Shown here one piece after another: positions 38,810 to 44,511 of a stretch of DNA of 44,511 bases (its first letter is position 1; each line of letters opens with the position of its first letter). The notes under the pieces are model-generated. The model did not search any database. It worked only from the letters and a program-made list of their open reading frames with translations, and had not been told where the DNA came from. Origin of the DNA: Candidatus Bathyarchaeota archaeon (GTDB lineage: Archaea > Thermoproteota > Bathyarchaeia > Bathyarchaeales > Bathycorpusculaceae); contig JADGNF010000010.1 of assembly GCA_017883615.1 (NCBI GenBank), positions 1-44,511 on the forward strand. Reading direction: 5' to 3'. The position numbers and the translations under genes were made by a program.

Positions 38810-39145
38810 CTATTTTTTGTGGCGACGGATTCTTTCCTGCTTCTGGGACTTCATCCGCCAATCCTTCTTGCGTTGAGTCTGCACCGTGAACCTGTCGCGT
38901 CTACGCTCTGGCACAGAGTCTCCTCTGTAACGGGCAACGTTTCTATAGAAAGCTTCGGGGTTAATCTTGTTCTCTTTGAGGTCTTCAATGTTCAGGTTTA
39001 GGTCCTTTTTAGTGTCAACCCCGGTGGCATGGTCAAACAACTCCGCATAAACCATGTAGGCGGCGTGGAACTGAAAATTCGAGAGGTCATCAATTTCAAG
39101 TTTTTGAGGAGCGGCTTCTTGATTGCTTGATGGTTGTTCAGTCAT
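38810..39145 (-). CDS. Hypothetical protein with basic C-terminus
   Basis: The 111-residue protein has an acidic N-terminal half (LEIDDLSNFQFHAAYMVYAELFDHATG) and a very basic C-terminal half (RRRDRFTVQTQRKKDWRMKSQKQERIRRHKK). The contrast suggests binding to nucleic acid or ribosomes. No Cys motif or membrane segment. I do not recognise a family. ATG at 39145 (MTEQPSS) is preferred to the ATG two codons upstream. Confidence 0.6.
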   Translation of the reverse strand: MTEQPSSNQEAAPQKLEIDDLSNFQFHAAYMVYAELFDHATGVDTKKDLNLNIEDLKENKINPEAFYRNVARYRGDSVPERRRDRFTVQTQRKKDWRMKSQKQERIRRHKK

Positions 39146-39232
39146 GTTCATTCAGTCTTCTTGCAACGTTAAGACAGTATTGTTTCCTGCTTTATAGCCT
39201 TTACATTAACATCATAAAAAGAAAGCCTAAAG

Positions 39233-39427
39233 TTATTCCGGACCGCCGATCGAACCGTGTTCTAACCTGCCGTGGACCCTCTGAAACTCGGCGGAATGCT
39301 CCGTTTTGGACGTGCCGTAGGTTTCCATATGTCGTTTCAAGTCTGCTTCAGTGCAAAAACAGCACGCGCAATGCGGACACCTGCACAACGTATTCACGTT
39401 ACCGTCTTCAGTTGGTTTTTCAGTCAT
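39233..39427 (-). CDS. Small C2H2-like zinc-finger protein
   Basis: From the ATG at 39427 (MTEKPTEDG) the 64-residue protein has CPHCACCFCTEADLKRHMETYG and a further His (TEH), giving a C2H2 zinc-finger pattern of archaeal type. The same N-terminal MTE-x-P appears in the neighbouring 38810 gene, which suggests similar start contexts. The open frame extends further upstream, but that part is not protein-like. Role unknown, possibly DNA binding. Confidence 0.65.
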   Translation of the reverse strand: MTEKPTEDGNVNTLCRCPHCACCFCTEADLKRHMETYGTSKTEHSAEFQRVHGRLEHGSIGGPE

Positions 39428-39553
39428 TGAAGCAATCTTCCTTCTGTTGATTCTTGTTTTGAATGGGGTCAATTGGTTAATAAGGTTACAGGAGAAAAGA
39501 GGAAAAAGCACTTATGAAGCAAGCCGCATTCACACACAAAGCAGGACAGCATC

Positions 39554-40210
39554 ATGAACAACGGCAAGCTCCACGTTAAAGGCATAATGTTCGATTTAGA
39601 CGGAACAATACTCGATACCAAACCAGCGTACCTAGAAGCAGCAAGAATTGCCTTCAAAGCAACTGGACAGCAAGCGCCCGAAGACGTTGCGGCGCTTGAA
39701 ATTCCCAAGCGGATGGAACAAAAACAGCCGTTGTCCGACCTATTAAAAGTCGATACGAAAGCTTTTGTGGAGGTTTACTTGAAGACTTTCTACTCCATTA
39801 GCGCTCAAAAAACCAAGCCTTTTCCAAACATCGCAATCACTTTACAAACTTTGTCTCAGAGGGCGAAGTTGGCGGTTATCACCATGCGGTTTGTTCCCTG
39901 CAGTGCCGTATTCAGTGAACTTCGCCAGTTCCAATTGGACCATTACTTCGCTCATATCCTTACAGCGTTGGATACTCACAAACCTAAGCCTTCTCCGGAA
40001 GCTCTCATCAAAGCTGTAGCAGCGATGGATGTGCAGATGTGCGACTGTGTCATAGTCGGCGACAGCGTGGTAGATGTGGAGGCGGGGAAAGCAGCGGGCG
40101 CCAAAACCGTGTCGGTTTTGACTGGGCTTTATTCCCGCGAGGAACTTTCAAAGGCGAAGCCAGATTACATATTAAATAACCTCTCAGAACTGCCATATCT
40201 ACTCGCCTAA
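39554..40210 (+). CDS. HAD-family hydrolase (phosphoglycolate phosphatase-like)
   Basis: The 218-residue protein has HAD motif I FDLDGTILDT at about residues 13-22, motif II Thr in AVITMR, motif III Lys in KPKPSPEAL, and motif IV VIVGDSVVDVEAGKAAGAKTVSV. The cap domain is of the helical C1 type. The family removes phosphate from small metabolites; the substrate is not clear from the sequence. Confidence 0.9.
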   Translation: MNNGKLHVKGIMFDLDGTILDTKPAYLEAARIAFKATGQQAPEDVAALEIPKRMEQKQPLSDLLKVDTKAFVEVYLKTFYSISAQKTKPFPNIAITLQTLSQRAKLAVITMRFVPCSAVFSELRQFQLDHYFAHILTALDTHKPKPSPEALIKAVAAMDVQMCDCVIVGDSVVDVEAGKAAGAKTVSVLTGLYSREELSKAKPDYILNNLSELPYLLA

Positions 40211-40359
40211 ACCATTTTTCAGGTACAATCCATATGTCAAGTATGGGAATATTGCTGAAAACTACCTAAACCAGTTATACCCGCAAGAGAAATAAAGTTT
40301 AATAAAAGCCTCAAACGCTTAGATATAATGGAGAAGGCTTCGTAGCGGAATTGGTTAAT

Positions 40360-40974
40360 ATGAACTTTGTAGAGATAGTCTTAACTGAAAAGCTAAAGGA
40401 TGCGGATCCAGCTCTGGACATTATGGGTTCAGACCGCAAAGTACTGCAGGTTGCCTGCCAAGACTTCACCAACTACCTCAAATTCCAGTGGCAACTCATC
40501 GGCAAAGAAGCAAACAACTTTGAACTCGTCGACAAAATGGAGCTTTTCTATAAGGAAAACCCTCAAGAACTCGAAGCATTCCTAACCGTGTGGGTAGGCA
40601 TCTGGCTTAAGAAATGGAAGGAACGCGTCAAACTCCTCATCGGTAACCAAAGCCAAAACAAATGGAACAAAGTCGCCAAAACGTTAGCAAATGCAGAGCC
40701 ACTTTGGAGAAGCCTTCAGCACAAGCAGGAAATCATGGAAATAGTAGTCGGCACTCTAGTAAAGAACGGCGAGATCTGCGGAACCGAAATTCTTTCTGAG
40801 AACCTCCTCAAAATGGAGTTAGGGGATAAATGCTGCGAAACCCTAAGCGAAAAAGAGCAGGTTCTTACTGTGCTGAACAATGCCCTTCGGAAAGCACGTG
40901 AGATGTCCCAGAGCCGAGGACCATTGATTTTCGTGAAAATCGACAAAGGTTACTACAGCCCCGGAACCGAATAA
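40360..40974 (+). CDS. Hypothetical helical protein
   Basis: The 204-residue protein is mostly helical, rich in Lys/Glu/Leu/Trp, without signal peptide, membrane helix or Cys motif. The middle part has ETL-x-x-LTVWVGIWLKKWKERVK-like amphipathic segments. I do not recognise a family. The ATG at 40360 is preferred; a TTG three codons upstream is possible. A TATA-like AAGTTTAATAAAAG lies at 40295-40308. Confidence 0.6.
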   Translation: MNFVEIVLTEKLKDADPALDIMGSDRKVLQVACQDFTNYLKFQWQLIGKEANNFELVDKMELFYKENPQELEAFLTVWVGIWLKKWKERVKLLIGNQSQNKWNKVAKTLANAEPLWRSLQHKQEIMEIVVGTLVKNGEICGTEILSENLLKMELGDKCCETLSEKEQVLTVLNNALRKAREMSQSRGPLIFVKIDKGYYSPGTE

Positions 40975-41072
40975 TTCCCATCCTTTTCTATTTGTTTCAT
41001 AAACATTTTTACTGACTTTGTTAACGTACGTTGAGTCGGCAACCTTATTTGGCTGCAAACTGCATCCGTGTT

Positions 41073-41612
41073 ATGCCTCGTTTCGTTGTTTTTCTAAGAG
41101 CCATAAACGTCGGTGGACATAACGTTGTCAAAGGGAAACTGCGGGAAGTATTCGTTTCCTTAGGTTTTGTTGAGGTTTCGACTTACAAGCAAAGCGGCAA
41201 CATCATCTTTGAAACAGACACAACAGATCCTGAAGCTATTACAGAAATGGTGAAAGAAACGCTCCGTGTAGCGTTGGGCTTTGAGGTCGGCGTGTTTGTT
41301 CGCACCGTTCCCCAGCTTAGAGAGATTGTCGAATTGGACCCCTTCAAAGGCCAGAACATTGAAGGTGCCAGTTTCCTTGTGACTTTCCTTGAAAAGAAGC
41401 CTTCAAAATTTCCTCTGAAGCTGCCGCTTATGATTCCGAATTCAACAGCAACGATAATTTCTTCTCGAGGAACCGAAGTTTTCAGTGTCACTTGTGGTCA
41501 CGGGGACGGCGGAAAACCTAACCCATTTTTAGAATCCAAACTCAAAACTCGTGCGACTACTCGGAACCTGAATTTAATTAGAGAAATTCTCGAACGGTAC
41601 CCTGAAAAGTAG
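41073..41612 (+). CDS. DUF1697 family protein
   Basis: The 179-residue protein begins MPRFVVFLRAINVGGHNVVKGKLREVFVSLGF, the family signature (FLRGINVGG), then YKQSGNIIF and LNLIREI near the end (typical TxRNxxT region: RATTRNLNLI). The family is widespread, with unknown function. The ATG at 41073 matches the usual N-terminus; an upstream in-frame TTG would add an unlikely extension. Confidence 0.9.
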   Translation: MPRFVVFLRAINVGGHNVVKGKLREVFVSLGFVEVSTYKQSGNIIFETDTTDPEAITEMVKETLRVALGFEVGVFVRTVPQLREIVELDPFKGQNIEGASFLVTFLEKKPSKFPLKLPLMIPNSTATIISSRGTEVFSVTCGHGDGGKPNPFLESKLKTRATTRNLNLIREILERYPEK

Positions 41613-41655
41613 ATTCACAAAAAATGAAAACTAATAGGAGAAGAAAATGATTGCC

Positions 41656-41672
41656 TAAACAGCTTCTGTTTA
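41656..41672. terminator. Hairpin between convergent DUF1697 and eL37 genes
   Basis: TAAACAG, CTT, CTGTTTA forms a 7-bp hairpin. It overlaps the stop codon of the eL37 gene and lies 44 bases after the DUF1697 stop. It could mark the end of both transcripts, though no T run follows on the plus strand. Confidence 0.3.
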
Positions 41673-41858
41673 GACGACTCTTACCCGAGCAAGGGTTTTG
41701 GTCTGCCACTTGTAGTGGCGGATGGTTTTGGTTTCGCCGTAGCCGCATGCACCGCAACGTTTGTTGCGGACATGGTAGGCACGTCTGCCGCAGCGTCTGC
41801 ACTTTATATGCACGGTTTTGCCTTGGCGTTTGCCCATTGATGGAGTGCCTTTACCCAT
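41670..41858 (-). CDS. rpl37e: Ribosomal protein eL37
   Basis: The 62-residue large-subunit protein has a zinc finger with [22 protein letters not shown] and a basic C-terminus ([15 protein letters not shown]). The N-terminus [14 protein letters not shown] is typical. It follows the LSm gene by 12 bases, a gene pair conserved through many archaea. Confidence 0.97.
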   Translation of the reverse strand: MGKGTPSMGKRQGKTVHIKCRRCGRRAYHVRNKRCGACGYGETKTIRHYKWQTKTLARVRVV

Positions 41859-41870
41859 TTATGTCCAACC

Positions 41871-42089
41871 TTATCTTGGAGGCGGAGAAATCAATACTAC
41901 GTTGTCTCCGCGGACAATTATTAGACCGAGTTTGCGTTGGCTTTCGACGTTTGTTGTGTCTTCGGTTTCTTCTAACACTAAGTTGAGATGCTGATCGAAT
42001 CCCTTCAATCGACCTCGTAAACTTTTTCCACCTTTAAGCCGAACTAGCACTATCTTGCCGATGTTCTGCTCAAGGATTTCTGTGGTCAT
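41871..42089 (-). CDS. LSm (Sm-like) RNA-binding protein
   Basis: The protein (about 72 residues) has Sm1 (IVLVRLKGGKSLRGRLKGFDQHLNLVLEE) and Sm2 (LGLIIVRGDNVVLISP) motifs. Archaeal LSm forms a heptamer that binds U-rich RNA. The ATG at 42089 (MTTEILEQ) is preferred; an ATG three codons upstream is also open. It is co-transcribed with eL37, as in other archaea. Confidence 0.95.
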   Translation of the reverse strand: MTTEILEQNIGKIVLVRLKGGKSLRGRLKGFDQHLNLVLEETEDTTNVESQRKLGLIIVRGDNVVLISPPPR

Positions 42090-42267
42090 TTCGCTCATTT
42101 TGGACCCTTCGTAATCATTATTCTTCTCTATACTTAAACTTAACCAATTTAAACCTATCTAACCATCTGAAGAAAAGAAATGCCCATTGACAGTTTCGTG
42201 CCAGGAAAATTGTGGAAGTTGGAGGGCTAATGAAAGCAATCTGAGCTTGACGCCTTTTAACAAAAGC

Positions 42268-42690
42268 TTAGTTTGCAGGTATTTTTTCGAGCTGAATGGT
42301 TATTGGATACATCAAAGGATAATTGTCAACGTTGTTTGTGTCAATCAGCTGCCGAGTATCACTTATTCCGTCATGATTTGCGTCCGTGCCGTTGTTATCA
42401 CTCCAATAGTTACCCTGTCCATTGATGCTCCAAGTATTAACCGAGTTGCTTGCATCTAAGGAGTTCCAAGCTAAATTCTGGAAGTTGTTGTGATAAAAAG
42501 TGTTTTTTCCAGTCAAGGCATCAGACATAATGAACTTTCCTGTGGTCACATTGTTCGCAACAAACAAGTTGCCCGTAGTGATTGTCCAATGGTTAGTCAT
42601 GCATACCCATCGGAAACACGTCCCGAAAGTGTTTTGGAAAAACAGGTTGTTTGAGGAGTCAACAAGCATTATGCGGTTTGGGTCCGACAA
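42268..42690 (-). pseudogene. C-terminal part of a frameshifted beta-helix surface protein
   Basis: The frame encodes parallel beta-helix repeats (SSNNLFFQNTF, GNLFVANNV, KNTFYHNNF) and the typical cap GNYWSDNNGTDANHDGISDT...DNYPLMYP seen at the end of NosD-like and CASH-domain proteins. It has no own signal peptide. It joins the 42659-43345 frame if one A is removed from the AAAA near 42701, giving SFLRNSCTLSDPN. So it is the second half of that gene. Confidence 0.75.
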
Positions 42691-43345
42691 GGTACAGCTG
42701 TTTTCTTAGGAATGAGTTGTTGTTTGAGTTCTGTTCAAGATTAAACTCCCCAACAACACAGTCGCTAACCGTACTGCTTGAAGAATCTTGCAAATCACAG
42801 CGCGTAACTGCGCAATTCGTCACAACGTTATTTTGTCCACCAGTTAAAGTGATGTAAAACGAGCTTGTGTTCATCACTTTGCTGTTTGATGCATCATTGA
42901 ACCAGATTGAATAATACATTGGGTCAACGTTGACGTTCTCAACTGTAACGTTATTAACTCCAAACAGGGTTATCGCGTTTTGATTCGGGTAATTCCCATT
43001 AGTCTCCAGACTACCTGAAGGTAATCCTTTGCCATCTAGAACAATGCTGTTCTTTTCAATAATAATTTCAGTTTGAAGGCTGCCAACAATTGTGTATGTT
43101 GTTCCGTTGCGCGTGATTGGAATACTAGTTGGATCTGACCCAACGAATGAAATGTTGCCGTCAGCAAGTATGTGAATTGCCGTATTAGGATCGTATCTAT
43201 AATGATAATAACTGTTTTTGCTGGAAGAACTGTTCGGGTACAACGTAAAGCTCCATAGGCCAACTATGACAATGATCACAATAGCCGCCAAGATTGCTAT
43301 TTTTCGCCGAAGCGAATACGCAATCTTGTTCGCCGGTACACCCAT
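42659..43345 (-). CDS. Beta-helix surface protein, N-terminal part of a frameshifted gene
   Basis: The protein has a basic N-terminus and a membrane helix (about 16-36, ILAAIVIIVIVGLWSF), then a polar region and right-handed beta-helix rungs (NVTVENVNVDP, NSKVMNTSSFYI, QNNVVTNCAVTRC, SSTVSDCVVGEF). These proteins often bind or cut polysaccharides; no catalytic residues are evident. The frame ends after FLRK in an unrelated tail; the pattern continues in the +1 frame down to 42268, for a total of about 358 residues. Confidence 0.75.
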   Translation of the reverse strand: MGVPANKIAYSLRRKIAILAAIVIIVIVGLWSFTLYPNSSSSKNSYYHYRYDPNTAIHILADGNISFVGSDPTSIPITRNGTTYTIVGSLQTEIIIEKNSIVLDGKGLPSGSLETNGNYPNQNAITLFGVNNVTVENVNVDPMYYSIWFNDASNSKVMNTSSFYITLTGGQNNVVTNCAVTRCDLQDSSSSTVSDCVVGEFNLEQNSNNNSFLRKQLYLVGPKPHNAC

Positions 43346-43438
43346 CCATTGACCCCTAATTTACAAACTTCAGGCATTCGACAATGATAAACATATTCTT
43401 TGTCTGTTACTCGACCTTTTCAAGGTTGGTCCTGCGTT

Positions 43439-43588
43439 AGGGCTTATTCGTACCCAATTCCAACCTCACATCATTCGCCTTCTGTCCTAGAGTTCCCAAC
43501 CTGGACCGCCCTGCCAGCTCTTGCGTTGTCAACAACATTAGTTGCAGTCATACTTACCATAAGAAGAAAAATAAAGAGAGCAAAGTGA
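43439..43588 (+). pseudogene. Remnant of a surface-protein C-terminus with EFP-type anchor
   Basis: The last 50 codons of an open frame read PIPTSHHSPSVLEFPTW, a hydrophobic helix (TALPALALSTTLVAVILTI) and RRKIKRAK. This is the form of archaeal C-terminal sorting and anchor signals with an EFP-type motif, here without the body of a surface protein in front of it. It looks like the end of a deleted gene. The upstream codons of this frame are not protein-like. Confidence 0.5.
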
Positions 43589-43658
43589 TACTTAGACATT
43601 GTAGCTGTTTTCGCTGAGATCGGCGGCGCCAAGCGACTCTAAAGACGAAATCTGCGGG

Positions 43659-44279
43659 TTACAGATTTTTGGTGACCTTTCTTAATCTGGCAAGTTGGGA
43701 GGCACTCATTTCTGGTTTTCTGGCCTCGAGGATACTGAGAAATTCTTGTTTATTGTTTACGTCTATAGCGGGCAGGATGCTTTCCGCATGCATTGGAACA
43801 TCTCGTGGGGCGCATTTTTTTAGCTGCGCTGTGAGGAGGGGGAAGATTTTTTGTTTGTAGGTTTGCTCGGATACGGCGACTTTGGCAAGCGCCTTTACAC
43901 CCCAGACAACTGTGATTAGGGTGCCCTCGTCTACGGCTTTGATGACGGTGGCGAGTTGTTGGTAGATTTCTTTGGATTTCTTGTCTGCAATGGTGGCAAG
44001 GGCTATCATGGCGCCCCAGACCATTCGATTACTCTTGCTTTTGAGCAAACCCAAAAAATCCTGAACATATGGAGCGATCAATTCGGGTTTTAAGTACCCG
44101 ATTTCATAGAGGACTTTAAGGCAGTCGCTTTGTACGTTCTTGTTTTTGTGCTGCAGGTTCTCCACAATTTCCCTGATGCCCGCCTGATTTTCAGTTTCAG
44201 CTAGTTCTTTAGCGAGTTGTTGGTTTGCGACTTCGTCCCGTCTATTCTGGTAAAAGGCAATTTTGCTAAGCGCAGACAC
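43659..44279 (-). CDS. HEAT-like repeat protein
   Basis: The 206-residue protein consists of helical repeats of about 38-40 residues (SDCLKVLYEIGYLKPELIAPYVQDFLGLLKSK, MVWGAMIALATIADKKSKEIYQQL, TVVWGVKALAKVAV), which form a HEAT/armadillo-type solenoid for protein binding. There is no signal peptide. Similar archaeal proteins are uncharacterised. It lies 22 bases from the partial gene at the window end on the same strand. Confidence 0.75.
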   Translation of the reverse strand: MSALSKIAFYQNRRDEVANQQLAKELAETENQAGIREIVENLQHKNKNVQSDCLKVLYEIGYLKPELIAPYVQDFLGLLKSKSNRMVWGAMIALATIADKKSKEIYQQLATVIKAVDEGTLITVVWGVKALAKVAVSEQTYKQKIFPLLTAQLKKCAPRDVPMHAESILPAIDVNNKQEFLSILEARKPEMSASQLARLRKVTKNL

Positions 44280-44301
44280 GTCGGATAACTCCGTTAAAAA
44301 A

Positions 44302-44511
44302 CTAAATTGATAGGCAGATATAAGCTATCTTCCTCAACGCTTCCTCAGGACTACTCAAAACTTCAGCAGACCCCAAAACAGGCTAAGCAGGCAAAACTGG
44401 CTGCGAAGAAACTTCAGCACCCAAACCTCCATCAGGCGCCCCTTTAGAAGAAGACCCTTCAACCTCTACCTCCATACCGCCTGACCTAGGAGAAGATGAT
44501 GATGATAATGA
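44302..44511 (-). CDS. 3' end of a gene with an internal in-frame TAG
   Basis: The minus strand is open from the window edge: a Ser-rich stretch, then GGMEVEVEGSSSKGAPDG and AEVSSQPVLPA before TAG at 44383-44385. In the same frame, 26 further codons (PVLGSAEVLSSPEEALRKIAY...) lead to a second TAG at 44302-44304, and they look coding. Either the first TAG ends the gene and the rest is chance, or it is a premature stop. The gene start is outside the window and the family is not recognisable. The next gene downstream is the HEAT-like protein. Confidence 0.45.

Noticed and set aside
38757-38876. Short plus-strand ORF starting MLCKKCKG
   Set aside because: It has two CxxC-like Cys, but half of it overlaps the end of the minus-strand gene at 38810 and turns into an antisense shadow; no start signal.
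44383-44385. Pyrrolysine at the in-frame TAG
   Set aside because: Many genes in this window end in TAG, the gene is not a methylamine methyltransferase, and no pyl gene is present here.

Overview
The window looks like a piece of an archaeal chromosome, most likely from the Bathyarchaeia (Miscellaneous Crenarchaeotic Group) or a close TACK lineage. The domain assignment is firm. It rests on a tRNA-splicing endonuclease, ribosomal stalk protein P1/L12, eL37 beside an LSm protein, archaeal-type glycyl-tRNA synthetase, pantoate kinase plus archaeal CoaD, bifunctional PGI/PMI, a SPOUT RNA methyltransferase, TATA-like boxes, frequent TTG/GTG starts and GGTG/GAGG ribosome binding sites. The lineage is an inference from the mix of small zinc proteins, surface proteins and membrane-anchored winged-helix proteins; there is no rRNA to settle it.

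Layout. 1-5.4 kb: DUF488 3' end, sugar nucleotidyltransferase, endA, a DUF47 PhoU-like protein, glyS and a nitroreductase interrupted by an in-frame TGA. 5.5-8.3 kb: a membrane winged-helix protein coupled to a frameshifted surface protein, then an eight-repeat PQQ-like propeller. 8.5-11.7 kb: inositol-1-phosphate synthase, PGI/PMI and an RNA methyltransferase. 11.8-14.4 kb: small CxxC zinc proteins, a presenilin-like intramembrane protease and P1/L12. 14.7-21.1 kb: Ca2+-ATPase, acetate-type transporter, a structured intergenic region that may hold an RNA, MscL, two divergent ribbon-helix-helix regulators around a palindrome, Hsp20 and tRNA-Lys(CTT). 21.2-28.7 kb: TMEM175-like protein, a tandem CuA-type cupredoxin, a flippase, a DUF420-like membrane protein, aspartase, a zincin and a CBS protein. 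28.7-34.5 kb: CTP synthase, an antiporter and a compact CoA gene cluster (ECF S component, pantoate kinase, CoaD). 34.5-44.5 kb: surface proteins with frameshifts, membrane and soluble regulators, a second copy of the small zinc protein, HAD phosphatase, DUF1697, LSm-eL37, a HEAT-like protein and the 3' end of another gene.

The most notable signals are: (i) two nearly identical 46-residue zinc-protein genes 26 kb apart, each preceded by the same palindrome GTGCAAA-N7-TTTGCAC where transcription should start; (ii) an intergenic region at about 18.3-18.6 kb with a 10-bp stem and an 11-bp stem crossed by a 7-bp pairing; (iii) four frameshifts confined to three predicted surface-protein genes while housekeeping genes are intact; (iv) a 26-base direct repeat flanking one of those genes; (v) a 33-base dispersed repeat; (vi) a secreted protein with two complete CuA motifs; (vii) an ECF S component overlapping pantoate kinase whose natural start position is ACG. 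All readings are from sequence inspection only; no database search was run.
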